64,000 bases of DNA from NCBI RefSeq assembly GCF_016907655.1, contig NZ_JAFBCL010000001.1, positions 1,054,001 to 1,118,000 of the forward strand. The letters are read 5' to 3'. Positions 30,361 to 39,212 of this stretch are shown here, one piece after another; within the stretch, counting starts at the first letter, position 1, and every line of letters starts with the position of its first letter. Under the pieces are notes generated by a model that saw nothing but the letters and a program-made list of their open reading frames with translations, ran no database searches and was not told the origin of the DNA. The translations under genes were made by a program, and so were the position numbers. This DNA comes from Saccharothrix algeriensis (lineage in GTDB: Bacteria; Actinomycetota; Actinomycetes; Mycobacteriales; Pseudonocardiaceae).

Positions 30361-30618
30361 GTGGCCCGTCGGTTCCAGCAGTTGAGCGTCATCGAGAGCA
30401 CCGGGCGGCAGTCGGCCTACCGCCTCCTGGAACGCCTGGAGGAGGTGACCGAGCAGACCCTGGAGCAGTGGGCGGCCGAGCGGCTGCTCGCCGGCGGCTA
30501 CGCGAGGGGGCTCTACGTCGCCGAGCGCGGGCGCGTCGCGGACGACTGGCCCGAGGAGGAGTTCGACGCGGACGTCGAGATCGTCTCCGACGGCCTCGGG
30601 ACGGTGAAGGTGGTGTGA
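30361..30618 (+). CDS. Small hypothetical protein divergent from the Scr1 regulator (85 aa)
   Basis: Starts with GTG and reads MARRFQQLSVIESTGRQSAY, continuing with a helical, acidic sequence ending DADVEIVSDGLGTVKVV. No Cys, signal peptide or membrane segment. Upstream sequence is AT-rich, consistent with a promoter shared with, and possibly controlled by, the divergent Scr1/DUF397 pair. Function not recognised. Confidence 0.6.
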   Translation: MARRFQQLSVIESTGRQSAYRLLERLEEVTEQTLEQWAAERLLAGGYARGLYVAERGRVADDWPEEEFDADVEIVSDGLGTVKVV

Positions 30619-30633
30619 GCCGCCCGGAGCCGC

Positions 30634-31770
30634 TCAGGACTCCTTCAGGCCCAGGGCTCCCAGGAAGGTCCGGAACTTCGCGCTGGTCTCGGCCAGCTCG
30701 GCCGCCGGCGTGGAGCCGGGCACCACGCCCGCCCCCGCGTACAGCCGCAGCGTCCGGTCGGTCACCTCGCCGCACCGGATGGCGATCACCCACTCGCCGT
30801 CGCCCCGGTCGTCGGTCCAGCCCACCAGCCCGGTGTAGAAACCCCGGTCGAACGGCTCCAGCTCACCGATCAGCGAGCGCGCCGCCTCGACCGGCACCCC
30901 GCACACCGCGGGCGTCGGGTGCAGCGCCGCGGCCAGCTCCAGCGCCGAGGTCCCCTCGTCGCGCAGGGTCCCGGTCACTTTGGTGGACAGGTGCCACATC
31001 GTCCTGGTGGGCAGCAGCTCCGGCGCGCTCGGCACGACCAGCTCGCGGCAGAACGGGGCCAGCGCGTCCGCCACCGCGCCGACGACGAACGCGTGCTCGC
31101 GCAGGTCCTTGGGCGAGGACAGCAGCTCCGTGGCGTTGCGGCCGTCCTGCTCGGGGTCGGCGCCGCGCGGGCGCGACCCGGCCAGCGGGTTGGACACGAC
31201 GTCCCGCCCCGTGCGCCGGACCAGCAGCTCCGGGCTGGTGCCGACGAGCGTGCCGCCGCCCAGGTCGGTGGCGAAGGTGTAGCCGCGCGGGTCGCGGGCG
31301 GCCAGCGCGGCGAGCACCTGGCGCACGTCGATGCGCTCGGCGGCGGTGAGGTCCAGCGTGCGCGCCAGCACGACCTTGTCCAGCGCTCCGCCGGCCATCG
31401 CCTCCAGCGCCCGCCGCACCCCGGCGGTGTAGGACTCCGCGTCACCGCGCTGGTCCAACCACCGACCGCCGGGCGTGGGGCGCTCGGGCAGCGACACGGT
31501 GTGCAGCGGCGCGCCCCGCAGCACCGCGCGCGGCACGGTCAGGCGCGGTGGCACGTCCGGCCGGAACGGCAGCGCGCCGACCGCGGTCCGGCCCGGCGGC
31601 ACCACTCCCCCGTACCGGTCCCCCGCCCCCTGCGCGGTCACGACGCCGAGCGGCGAGGCGAAGAAGAACCCGCCCTCCCGGTAGGCGTCCAGGCCGGACG
31701 CGGGGTCCACCCGGTCGGCGGAGGTCCGGTCGGCGGAGGTCTGGTCGGCGGGGATCTGGGCCGCTGGCAC
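30634..31770 (-). CDS. dhbC: Isochorismate synthase
   Basis: A 378-residue chorismate-binding enzyme converting chorismate to isochorismate, the first step to 2,3-dihydroxybenzoate. Signatures: DKVVLARTLDL, GGGTLVGTSPELLVRR, NPLAGSRPRG, LHPTPAVCGVP and the C-terminal IAIRCGEVTDRTLRLYAGAG, with a final GSTPAAELAETSAKFRTFL. Isochorismate rather than salicylate synthase is favoured by the adjacent dhbA. GTG start chosen for GGAG; N-terminal ADQTSADRTSADR repeats before AYREGGFFFASP make the true start uncertain. It lies 26 bp after dhbA under the same iron box. Confidence 0.88.
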   Translation of the reverse strand: MPAAQIPADQTSADRTSADRVDPASGLDAYREGGFFFASPLGVVTAQGAGDRYGGVVPPGRTAVGALPFRPDVPPRLTVPRAVLRGAPLHTVSLPERPTPGGRWLDQRGDAESYTAGVRRALEAMAGGALDKVVLARTLDLTAAERIDVRQVLAALAARDPRGYTFATDLGGGTLVGTSPELLVRRTGRDVVSNPLAGSRPRGADPEQDGRNATELLSSPKDLREHAFVVGAVADALAPFCRELVVPSAPELLPTRTMWHLSTKVTGTLRDEGTSALELAAALHPTPAVCGVPVEAARSLIGELEPFDRGFYTGLVGWTDDRGDGEWVIAIRCGEVTDRTLRLYAGAGVVPGSTPAAELAETSAKFRTFLGALGLKES

Positions 31771-31796
31771 CGGCTGCTCCGTTCGGTCCGCGTGGC

Positions 31797-32531
31797 TCAG
31801 GCGCGCAGCGTCGCGCCGCCGTCCACGTAGAGGTTCTGCATGGTGATGTGCCGGGCCTGGTGGGAGACCAGGAACAGCACGGCGTCGGCGATGTCGGCCG
31901 GGTCGGCGATGCGCCCCAGCGGGATGCCCACGCGGAACGTCGCCAGGTCCCCCGCGATCACCCGGTCCGGCGCGGCGTCGTCGGTCCACAGCCCGCGCTG
32001 CATGGCGGTGTCGGTGGAGCCGGGGGACACGACGTTGCACCGGATGCCGTGCTCGGCCAGCTCCAGTCCGAGGCACCGGGTGAACATCGTGGTGGCGGCC
32101 TTGGAGGCGGCGTAGGCGCCCATTCCCGCACGGGGCACGCCCGCCGCGTTGGAGCCGACCGTGACGATGGCGCCGGACTTCCGGGGCGCCATCCGCCGCG
32201 CAACGGCCCGCGACACGTGGAACACGCCGTCGGTGTTGACCGCGAACGTGCGCCGCCAGTCCTCGTCGGTGGTGTCCAGGATCCGGCCCGTCCGCAGGAT
32301 CCCGGCGACGTTGACCAGGATGCCGATCGGCCCGGCGGTCCGCTCCACGCGGTCGACCACCGCTTCGACGGCGTCCGCGTCGGAGACGTCCACCCGGTGG
32401 TCCGCGCCGTCGAGGTCGACCCCCGCGACGACCGCGCCCGCCTTGGCCAGCGCCGCCGCCACGGCGGCCCCGATGCCCTGCGCCGCGCCGGTCACGAGGG
32501 CGACCGTCCCCGCGATACCCCTGTCGTCCAT
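31797..32531 (-). CDS. dhbA: 2,3-dihydro-2,3-dihydroxybenzoate dehydrogenase
   Basis: A 244-residue SDR enzyme oxidising 2,3-dihydro-2,3-dihydroxybenzoate to 2,3-dihydroxybenzoate with NAD. NAD motif [13 protein letters not shown], catalytic Ser in [14 protein letters not shown]-x3-K in [13 protein letters not shown]. The strongly conserved EntA/DhbA tail is present ([55 protein letters not shown]). First gene of an iron-controlled pair with dhbC. The isochorismatase (dhbB) and activating ligase (dhbE) are not in the window. Confidence 0.93.
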   Translation of the reverse strand: MDDRGIAGTVALVTGAAQGIGAAVAAALAKAGAVVAGVDLDGADHRVDVSDADAVEAVVDRVERTAGPIGILVNVAGILRTGRILDTTDEDWRRTFAVNTDGVFHVSRAVARRMAPRKSGAIVTVGSNAAGVPRAGMGAYAASKAATTMFTRCLGLELAEHGIRCNVVSPGSTDTAMQRGLWTDDAAPDRVIAGDLATFRVGIPLGRIADPADIADAVLFLVSHQARHITMQNLYVDGGATLRA

Positions 32532-32584
32532 GGTGGTTGCTCCCGGTGAAAGCTGTGGACCTGATCGTCACCCTACCGTGTTAT

Positions 32585-32613
32585 TTAGGTAAGGCTAACC
32601 TACTTTAGTAGGT
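32585..32613 (-). promoter_or_regulatory. Iron box upstream of dhbA-dhbC
   Basis: TTAGGTAAGGCTAACCTA (32585-32602) closely matches the IdeR/DmdR1 iron box, 54 bp before dhbA. It overlaps a second palindrome, ACCTAC-TTTA-GTAGGT (32598-32613). Iron-loaded repressor should silence the pair when iron is sufficient. Confidence 0.85.
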
Positions 32614-32656
32614 GATCAGGAGCTCTCCCCGGAGCGGACCGCTGCGCCCGCGTCTC

Positions 32657-32683
32657 GACCGGAGGGCGAACAGCCCTCCGGTC
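32657..32683 (-). terminator. Terminator-like hairpin at the end of the siderophore-interacting protein gene
   Basis: Perfect 11-bp stem GACCGGAGGGC/GCCCTCCGGTC with loop GAACA. On the minus strand it follows the stop of the upstream gene, separating mbtH-sip from dhbA-dhbC, which have their own iron box. Confidence 0.65.
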
Positions 32684-33497
32684 AGTCCTCGTCCTCGGAG
32701 TGGTGGTCGAAGTTCTCCTGGCCGCGCTTCCAGTAGCCGTCCACGTCGCAGGCGTCGCGGTGCAGCCCGCGCTCGTCGCGCAGGTGGCGGCGGAGGGGCT
32801 TGAGCGCGCCGGCCTCGCCCGCCACCCACGCGAACCCGTCGCCCTCGGGCAGCACCAGCGCGGCGATCGCGTCGTGCAGCAGCGTGGTCGTGCCCGCCGG
32901 CGCGCCGGCGCGGTGCAGCCACGTCAGCCGGACGTCCGCCGCGGACGGCAGGGGCTGCTGCTCGGCCTCGTCGGCGACCTCCACGAACGCGAAGACCCGC
33001 GTGCCCGCCTCGGCCTGCGCCAGCCACCGCGCGATCGCGGGCAGGGCGGTCTCGTCCCCGCCGATCACGTACCAGGCGAGCCCCTTCGGGACCAGCACCG
33101 AACCGCGCGGCCCGAGCACGCCCACCGCGTTGCCCTCCACCGCGCCCGCCGCCCACGTCGAACCGGGGCCGTCGCCGTGCACCACGAAGTCGATGTCGAG
33201 TTCGCCGGCGTCGGCGCGGTGCTCGCGCACGGTGTAGTCCCGGAACACGGGGCGCGGCGCGCCCGGGTCCCGCTCCAGCCCCGCGGGGCCGACCTTCGGC
33301 ATCACCGGCAGGCCGTCGCGCTCGGCCGGGAAGAACAGCTTCACGTGGTCGGCGGGCCCGGCCTCGCGGAACCCGGCCAGGTCCGGGCCGGCCAGCGTCA
33401 CCCGGACCATGCGCGGGGTCAGCCGGCGGACCGCCTTCACCCGCAGCACGCGGGGCACGAGCTCGTAGCGCACGACCTCCGGCGCGGCAGCGGTCAC
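32682..33497 (-). CDS. Siderophore-interacting protein (FAD-dependent ferric-siderophore reductase)
   Basis: A 271-residue cytoplasmic flavoprotein of the SIP/ViuB family that reduces imported ferric siderophore to release Fe(II). The FAD-binding beta-barrel carries [12 protein letters not shown] and [20 protein letters not shown] (the R-x-Y-T-V flavin motif). The NAD(P)H domain carries [37 protein letters not shown] and the family-typical end [23 protein letters not shown] start overlaps the mbtH stop by 4 bp, so the two are co-translated under the second iron box. Confidence 0.92.
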   Translation of the reverse strand: MTAAAPEVVRYELVPRVLRVKAVRRLTPRMVRVTLAGPDLAGFREAGPADHVKLFFPAERDGLPVMPKVGPAGLERDPGAPRPVFRDYTVREHRADAGELDIDFVVHGDGPGSTWAAGAVEGNAVGVLGPRGSVLVPKGLAWYVIGGDETALPAIARWLAQAEAGTRVFAFVEVADEAEQQPLPSAADVRLTWLHRAGAPAGTTTLLHDAIAALVLPEGDGFAWVAGEAGALKPLRRHLRDERGLHRDACDVDGYWKRGQENFDHHSEDED

Positions 33498-33697
33498 CGC
33501 GCGTCCGTCAGGCTGCGGGGGCGCAGGTCGGTCCACTCCCGCTCGACGTGGTCCAGGCACGCCTGCCGGGTGTCGGGTCCGTGCGCGACCGACCACCCGG
33601 CGGGCACCTCGGCGAAAGCGGGCCACAGCGAGTGCTGGCCCTCGTCGTTGACCAGCACCAGGAAGGTGCCGGCGTCGTCGTCGAACGGGTTGGTCAC
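33494..33697 (-). CDS. MbtH-family protein
   Basis: A 67-residue chaperone of NRPS adenylation domains: [33 protein letters not shown] and [17 protein letters not shown] are the invariant family motifs. MbtH proteins normally sit in NRPS clusters, but no NRPS gene lies here, so the cognate synthetase must be elsewhere. An iron box overlaps its promoter, pointing to a siderophore NRPS. Confidence 0.93.
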   Translation of the reverse strand: MTNPFDDDAGTFLVLVNDEGQHSLWPAFAEVPAGWSVAHGPDTRQACLDHVEREWTDLRPRSLTDAR

Positions 33698-33716
33698 GAC
33701 CGACTCCTCGTGTTGA

Positions 33717-33738
33717 AGGTAAGGCTCACCTTACCTTC
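33717..33738 (-). promoter_or_regulatory. Iron box upstream of mbtH-sip
   Basis: Perfect dyad AAGGTAAGG-CTCA-CCTTACCTT, 20 bp before the mbtH start, sharing the GGTAAGGCT core with the dhbA box. It is a second IdeR/DmdR1-type site, so both small operons respond to iron. Confidence 0.82.
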
Positions 33739-33934
33739 GCAGGCGCGCTCCCGCCATGCTCGGCCACTCCACCCCGAAGCCGGCTCCCCTGACCGTGACG
33801 GCCATGACCCAGAACCCGGAACGGCCTTCGGAGCGCCGCGGGCACGTGGTCGCCGAGCCCCCGGCCGGGGCTCCCGGGCGCCGCTGCCCACCGGGGCCGG
33901 GGCCTGCCCGGCTCCCCCCGCCCCACTAGGCTCG

Positions 33935-34117
33935 GCGGTGCTGGTGGTCCGCCCCGTTCCGACGGGGCGGGGCAAGAGGGAACCCGGTGCGAGTCCGGGA
34001 CTGCCCCGCAGCGGTGAGTGGGAACGAAAGCCGTAGTCACAAGCACTGGAAGCCTCCGGGAAGCCACGGCCGGTAGGGACGAGACCGACGCCCACGAGTC
34101 CGAAGACCTGCCACCGG
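33935..34117 (+). promoter_or_regulatory. Cobalamin riboswitch upstream of metE
   Basis: The classic B12 aptamer elements occur in order: a P2-P3 region ending GGGAACCCGGTGCGAGTCCG, GACTGCCCCGCAGCGGTGAG, TGGGAACGAAAGCCGTAGTC, CACTGGAAGCC, GGAAGCCACGGCCGGTAGG (near B12 box) and the closing CCCACGAGTCCGAAGACCTG. It binds adenosylcobalamin and should switch off the B12-independent methionine synthase when B12 is available. Confidence 0.95.
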
Positions 34118-34118
34118 T

Positions 34119-34140
34119 CCGCGCGCCGCCCGGCGCGCGG
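34119..34140 (+). terminator. Expression-platform hairpin after the cobalamin aptamer
   Basis: A perfect 10-bp GC stem (CCGCGCGCCG/CGGCGCGCGG) with a 2-nt loop immediately after the aptamer and 110 bp before metE. Probable ligand-dependent terminator or part of a sequestering structure. Confidence 0.6.
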
Positions 34141-34250
34141 TGGTCCGGGGCCTCTCGGGTGGGCGACGCGGACGCGGCACGTCGTGCCGCCCGCGCAGCG
34201 CGCCCGGAACACGGCCCGGACCTGTCCGCACGCTCGCGAGGAGAGAGCTT

Positions 34251-36461
34251 GTGAACACCATCGGGGCCACCGTCCTGGGTTACCCGCGCATCGGTCCGCG
34301 CAGGGAGCTGAAGCGCGCCGTGGAGCGGTACTGGTCCGGCGCGATCGACGCGCCCGCCCTGCACGGGGTCGGCGCGGACCTGCGCGCCGCGACCTGGCTG
34401 GACCTGCGCGACGCCGGGCTGGGCTCGATCCCCGGCAACACGTTCTCGTACTACGACCAGGTGCTGGACACGGCGGTGCTGTTCGACGCCGTGCCGCGGC
34501 GGTTCCGCGCGCTGGATCTGTCCGAAGTGGACACCTACTTCGCCATGGCCCGCGGGCACGGCGACGCGCCGCCGCTGGAGCTGACCAAGTGGTTCGACAC
34601 CAACTACCACTACCTGGTGCCCGAGATCGAGCCCGACACGAGCTTCCGGCTCGTGGGCGACAAGCCGCTCGCGGAGTACCGGGAGGCGCTGGCGCTGGGC
34701 GTGACCACCCGGCCGGTGCTGCTGGGGCCCGTGACGTTCCTGCTGCTGGCCAAGGGCCGGGGCCGGCCGGGGCTGCTGGGCGGGCTCCTCGACTGCTACG
34801 CCGAGCTGCTGTGGACGATGGCCGCCGAGGGCGTGGAGTGGGTGCAGTTCGACGAGCCCGCCTTCGTCGGCGACCGCTCGGCGGGCGACCTGGCCGCGCT
34901 GCGCGAGGCGTACCACCGGCTGGGCGAGCTGGTCGACCGCCCGCGGATGCTGGTGACGGGGTACTACGGCGACCTGGGACCGGCGCTGGACGTGCTGGCG
35001 TCCACCCCGGTGGAGGCGATCGCGCTGGACCTGGTCGCGGGCCGGGTGCCGGCGCTGCACGCGTTGCGGGACAAGACGGTCGTGGCGGGCGTGGTGGACG
35101 GGCGCAACATCTGGCGCACCGACGTCCCCGCGGCGGTCGCGACGGCGGCGACGCTGCTGGGCACGGCCGGCGAGGTGGCGGTGTCCACCTCGTCCACGCT
35201 GCTGCACGTGCCCTACGACCTCGACGCCGAGCAGTCGCTGCCGGCGCCGGTGCGGGACCGGCTGGCGTTCGCCCGGCAGAAGGTCCGCGAGGTCGTGCGG
35301 ATCGCGGAGGCCCTGCGCGGCGCGGCCGGCCCGGAGCCCGCGCCGGCCGCGGTCGTCCGCCGGGACGACCACGTGCGGGCGCGGATCGCGTCGCTGCGCC
35401 CGGAGCACCGGGTGCGGGCGCCGTACGCCGACCGGGCGGCGGCGCAGGAGGCCCGCCTCGGCCTGCCGCCGCTGGCGACGACGACGATCGGGTCGTTCCC
35501 GCAGACCCCGGCGATCCGCGCGGCGCGGGCCGACCTGCGAGCCGGCCGCCTGGACGACGCCGGGTACGCCGAGCGGATGCGCGCGGAGATCGGGCGCATC
35601 ATCGCGCTCCAGGAGGACATCGGCCTGGACGTGCTGGTGCACGGCGAGCCGGAGCGCAACGACATGGTGCAGTACTTCGCCGAGCACCTGGAGGGGTTCG
35701 CCACCACCGAGCACGGATGGGTGCAGTCCTACGGCTCGCGGTGCGTGCGACCGCCGGTCCTGCACGGCGACGTGTCCCGGCCCGCGCCGATCACCGTGCC
35801 GTGGAGCACCTACGCGCAGTCGCTGACCGACCGGCCGGTCAAGGGGATGCTGACCGGGCCGGTGACGATCCTGGCGTGGTCGTTCGTGCGCGACGACCAG
35901 CCGTTGGCGGAGACGGCGAACCAGGTGGCGCTGGCGCTGCGCGACGAGATTCGCGACCTGGAGGCCGCCGGCATCCGGATCGTGCAGGTGGACGAGCCCG
36001 CGCTGCGCGAGCTGCTGCCGCTGCGGGCCGCGGAGCAGGCCGCGTACCTGGAGTGGGCGGTGGGCGCGTTCCGGCTGGCCACGGCCGGCGCGTCGCCGGC
36101 CACGCAGGTCCACACCCACCTGTGCTACTCGGAGTTCGGGGAGGTGATCGACGCCATCGACGGGCTGGACGCCGACGTCACCACCATCGAGGCCGCGCGC
36201 TCGAAGATGGAGGTCCTGTCCGACCTGGACCGGGCGGGGTTCGGGCGCGGGGTCGGGCCGGGCGTGTACGACATCCACTCGCCCCGCGTCCCGACCACCG
36301 AGGAGGTGGTGTCGCTGCTGGAGGAGGCCGCGCGGGTGGTGCCGGGGACGCGGCTGTGGGTGAACCCGGACTGCGGCCTGAAGACCCGCGCCTACGCCGA
36401 GGTCGAACCGGCGCTGCGCAACCTCGTGGCGGCGGCCCGGCAGGTGCGGGCCGCCCGCTGA
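34251..36461 (+). CDS. metE: Cobalamin-independent methionine synthase
   Basis: A 736-residue enzyme transferring the methyl group of methyltetrahydrofolate (polyglutamate) to homocysteine, last step of methionine synthesis. The N-terminal domain ([20 protein letters not shown]) and the catalytic barrel show [20 protein letters not shown], Zn/substrate motifs [20 protein letters not shown] (His and Cys ligands) and [14 protein letters not shown] (Cys ligand). GTG start follows GAGGAGAG. Controlled by the upstream cobalamin riboswitch, implying that the genome also has a B12-dependent MetH. Confidence 0.97.
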   Translation: MNTIGATVLGYPRIGPRRELKRAVERYWSGAIDAPALHGVGADLRAATWLDLRDAGLGSIPGNTFSYYDQVLDTAVLFDAVPRRFRALDLSEVDTYFAMARGHGDAPPLELTKWFDTNYHYLVPEIEPDTSFRLVGDKPLAEYREALALGVTTRPVLLGPVTFLLLAKGRGRPGLLGGLLDCYAELLWTMAAEGVEWVQFDEPAFVGDRSAGDLAALREAYHRLGELVDRPRMLVTGYYGDLGPALDVLASTPVEAIALDLVAGRVPALHALRDKTVVAGVVDGRNIWRTDVPAAVATAATLLGTAGEVAVSTSSTLLHVPYDLDAEQSLPAPVRDRLAFARQKVREVVRIAEALRGAAGPEPAPAAVVRRDDHVRARIASLRPEHRVRAPYADRAAAQEARLGLPPLATTTIGSFPQTPAIRAARADLRAGRLDDAGYAERMRAEIGRIIALQEDIGLDVLVHGEPERNDMVQYFAEHLEGFATTEHGWVQSYGSRCVRPPVLHGDVSRPAPITVPWSTYAQSLTDRPVKGMLTGPVTILAWSFVRDDQPLAETANQVALALRDEIRDLEAAGIRIVQVDEPALRELLPLRAAEQAAYLEWAVGAFRLATAGASPATQVHTHLCYSEFGEVIDAIDGLDADVTTIEAARSKMEVLSDLDRAGFGRGVGPGVYDIHSPRVPTTEEVVSLLEEAARVVPGTRLWVNPDCGLKTRAYAEVEPALRNLVAAARQVRAAR

Positions 36462-36541
36462 CGGGGCCACCCGGCAGCGGGGCGCACCGCTGACGGGGCC
36501 ACCCGGTGACGAGGTCGCCCGGTGACCGGGGCCGACCCGTT

Positions 36542-36606
36542 CGGGGTCGTCGGGCGTCCCGCCCGACGACCCCGAACGGCGGGCGCGCGCGAGGGCGCGC
36601 CCGCCG
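36542..36606. terminator. Two tandem hairpins between convergent metE and protease-nuclease genes
   Basis: First, a perfect 15-bp stem (CGGGGTCGTCGGGCG with CGCCCGACGACCCCG, 36542-36574) with a 3-nt loop. Second, a perfect 12-bp stem (CGGCGGGCGCGC with GCGCGCCCGCCG, 36577-36606). Placed exactly in the convergent gap, they should stop transcription from both directions. Confidence 0.8.
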
Positions 36607-36612
36607 AGGTCG

Positions 36613-38439
36613 TCACCACTGGATGTCGTCCAGGGAGTCCAGCGGTTCGCGCTCGTCCAACGACTCCGGCACCACGACCGTGTCCGCCGCGCGCAGCGCC
36701 GCCGGGAACGTGAAGCCGCACCGCGCCTCCACCTCCGCCAGCTTCACCTGGAACACGCGGAACTCGTCGAGTTCCAGCGCCTCCAACTGGTTCAGGTTCT
36801 GGGTGAGCACGAACGCCCGCGCCTTGAGCGCGCCCCGCTCCACGAACGCGATGACCTTCCAGTACTCGCGCGGCAGCCGGACGCCCCGGAACACCCGGTC
36901 GTCCTCGTGGAACACCGGACCGCCGTAGACGCTGACCCGCAGGTCGTCCACGTCGACGTCGGACAGCACCGCGTCCTCCAGCCTGCCCCACAGGCCCTTG
37001 CGCGCGCTCTGGTTGAAGTCGTCCATCTGGGGCGCGATGTTGGTGAAGAAGAACGAGTCGGCGTTCGCCCGCTCGGCCTCCTTCTTGCTGCCCCACAACA
37101 GGTCCGCGCGCCGCGCCAGGTGGCCCCGGTCGAGCCGGTTGCCCTTGTACAGCTCGTCGCCGACCTGGAACTCGGCCGGGATGCGCGGGTCCAGGACGAA
37201 CCGGGTGCCGCTGCGGCTGATCGCCTTCAGCGTCCTGCCGTCGACGTTCCAGGCCACCCAGAACGCGAACCGCCGCGACTTGCTCTGCGCCAGCGAGAAG
37301 TGCGTGTAGTCCACCACCTCGGAGCCGTCGACCAGCACGGCGTCGGCCCTGGCCGCCTCGCCCAGCACCGGCACGCCCGCCGCGACGCCCAGGAAGTCCG
37401 CCGCGAAGCCCTTCGCGGCCAGGGCTTCCGGCTTCGGCGGCTTGATCGTGACGTCCAGCTTCTCGAACACCGACTGCGGCAGGCAGGCGAGCGCGTGCTC
37501 GTCGGCGCTGCCACCGGCCTCACCGCCGAAGTGCAGGCCCGCCAGCGTCCTGCCGACCCGGCCGTTGGCGGACTTGAACAACCACGCCGCGCCCGAGTCA
37601 CCGCCCATGCTGATCTCACCGCCGGGCGCGGGGCGCGCCGGGTCGGGCCCGATCTCGAAGCAGCCGATCTCCTTGACCCCCACCGAGCCGCCGTAGTCCA
37701 GCTTCACGATGGTGTCGACGCGGCGCACGATCCCGTGCGTCACCCCGGTCGTCCGACCGCTCTTGACGACCTTGTCCCCCAGCTCCGGCTCCCCGATCCG
37801 ATCCGCCACCACGCCGAGTTCCACGATGTCGCAGATGAAGTCCCGGTCCTCGATGGTCGCGATCGCGCAGTCGCCCGCCGCACCGAGGTGCGACCGGACC
37901 AGCCTGCCCAACCGGTTGCGGTCGACGCGGTTGTCGTCGTGCGGGCCGGGCTGGACGACCACGTCACCCAGCTCGCCGTCCGGCCCGTGCAGGACGTGCC
38001 AGTTCGACAGCACGTACGGCGTCCCGTCGACCCGGTCGTAGACGATGCAGCCGACGGTGCCGGCGGGCACCTTCGGGTGCCCCACGCTGATGCCCGGTGC
38101 GATCGTGTCGAGGCGGGCCTTGCGATCGCCGGAAGCGCGCTCCGGCACGACCTGGAAGTCGGCGCGGTAGTCGCGCTGCACCACGTCGGTCGGCACTTCC
38201 ACGCCGTCCACGGTGACGCACTCCGGCAGCAGCACCGTGCCCAGCGCGCCCAACGCCTCCGGCTCCGCCTTCTCCCGGACGGTGAACTGGACCGCGATCT
38301 CGTCGGTCGGCTTGCCGTCCACGACCTTGTAGCCGATGCCGATCGAGGACACGTTGCCGTCGCGCAGGTAGTCCGACCCCTTCGCGCGCACGAACCGCCG
38401 CAACGCGGCCAGCAGTGCATCGTTCTTCTTCTTGGCCAT
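36613..38439 (-). CDS. Trypsin-like protease fused to NUC1-type DNA/RNA non-specific endonuclease
   Basis: A 608-residue two-enzyme protein. After a basic start (MAKKKNDALLAALRRFVRAK), the chymotrypsin-fold protease (about 90-320) shows YVLSNWHVLHG (His near 148), AAGDCAIATI (Asp near 190) and SMGGDSGAAW (Ser near 282). The C-terminal half (about 345-580) is a His-Me finger nuclease: YTHFSLAQSKSRRFAFWVAW, LDRGHLARRADLLWG (catalytic DRGH) and FFFTNIAPQMDDFNQ (metal Asn). Both active sites look complete. No signal peptide, so it probably acts in the cytoplasm, where an uncontrolled nuclease would be toxic. This suggests a proteolytically activated defence or cell-death effector (inference). Confidence 0.85.
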   Translation of the reverse strand: MAKKKNDALLAALRRFVRAKGSDYLRDGNVSSIGIGYKVVDGKPTDEIAVQFTVREKAEPEALGALGTVLLPECVTVDGVEVPTDVVQRDYRADFQVVPERASGDRKARLDTIAPGISVGHPKVPAGTVGCIVYDRVDGTPYVLSNWHVLHGPDGELGDVVVQPGPHDDNRVDRNRLGRLVRSHLGAAGDCAIATIEDRDFICDIVELGVVADRIGEPELGDKVVKSGRTTGVTHGIVRRVDTIVKLDYGGSVGVKEIGCFEIGPDPARPAPGGEISMGGDSGAAWLFKSANGRVGRTLAGLHFGGEAGGSADEHALACLPQSVFEKLDVTIKPPKPEALAAKGFAADFLGVAAGVPVLGEAARADAVLVDGSEVVDYTHFSLAQSKSRRFAFWVAWNVDGRTLKAISRSGTRFVLDPRIPAEFQVGDELYKGNRLDRGHLARRADLLWGSKKEAERANADSFFFTNIAPQMDDFNQSARKGLWGRLEDAVLSDVDVDDLRVSVYGGPVFHEDDRVFRGVRLPREYWKVIAFVERGALKARAFVLTQNLNQLEALELDEFRVFQVKLAEVEARCGFTFPAALRAADTVVVPESLDEREPLDSLDDIQW

Positions 38440-38681
38440 GACCGCATCCCCCTGAAGTGCGCACGTCGATCGCCCTGCTGTCGACGTGCCGCGAAGCGTT
38501 GTTAGCAGCGAACGAACGGGTTCACCCGTTCAGCCCAGGTGCAGCCGCCGAACGCCGCTATGATCAAGCTTCTCCAAGCAGGGCAACAAGAACACCAACG
38601 ACGAGCGACCCGACGCTGAACGAGCGGTAGCCGATCACCCCCGCTCGCAGCCGGCGGCTTCGCCTCCCGGCACGCCCCGTA

Positions 38682-38786
38682 CAGCCCTATGCCCCCTCCG
38701 GCACACCTCGCACAGCCCCATGCCGCTTTCCGCACGCCCCGTGCAGTCCCATTCCCCTTCCGCACACCCCGTGCAGACCGGTGCCT
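38682..38786. repeat. 31-bp tandem repeats preceding element copy 3
   Basis: Four diverged units start at 38682, 38713, 38744 and 38774 (31, 31, 30 bp apart), each beginning CAG and, in the clearer ones, containing CAGCCC-ATGCC. The last runs into the element end (CAGACCGGTGCCT). Homologous to the array before copy 2. Confidence 0.8.
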
Positions 38787-39212
38787 TCGTGTTCTCCCCG
38801 TATGGCCTGCCCGGAGGGCTACCATGCTTTTCCTGGGGGTGCAAGCACGCTTTTCGCTTGCACCCCCAGGAAAAGCATGGTCGTCTTTGACAGGCCATAC
38901 GGGGAGAACACGACCGCTCTTGCTCTTCCTCCTCCTTGGCGGCCTGCCTGTCCGGCGAGGACTCTTTAAAGCTCTTCAGCCTCGGGCGGTACAGCACCGA
39001 ATCTCACCTAGATCGGTGCGCGATCCTAGTAAGAAGAGCGGCCGAGAGGCCCCCAAGGAGGAGGAAAAGAAAGAGCGGTCGTGTTCTCCTCCCCGTACGG
39101 CCTGCCGGAGGCAATCATGTCGAGCAGGGGGTGTCAAGCGGTGAAGCGTGCTTGACACCCCCTGCTCGACATGATTGGGCTGCGCCCAGGCCGTACGGGG
39201 AGGAGAACACGA
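38787..39212 (+). repeat. Double-hairpin dispersed element, copy 3 (best preserved)
   Basis: A 426-bp non-coding element. Left hairpin (38787-38913): perfect 23-bp outer stem, perfect 26-bp inner stem (38821-38846 with 38856-38881), loop ACGCTTTTC. Right hairpin (39079-39212): perfect 26-bp outer stem, perfect 27-bp inner stem (39113-39139 with 39150-39176), loop GGTGAAGCGT. In the centre, CCTCCTCCTTGG and CCAAGGAGGAGG (38929-39064 region) form a third pairing. The whole unit is flanked by short inverted ends ACCGGT...TTCGTG / CACGAAGCGACCGGT. It lies between the divergent protease-nuclease and phoD genes. Confidence 0.92.

Noticed and set aside
30634..33697. Complete siderophore biosynthetic cluster
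   Set aside because: No NRPS, DHB-activating ligase, isochorismatase or uptake gene lies here; only part of the pathway is present.
38787..39212. Retron or group II intron RNA
   Set aside because: No reverse transcriptase gene lies in the window, and none of the known catalytic or priming motifs were recognised.
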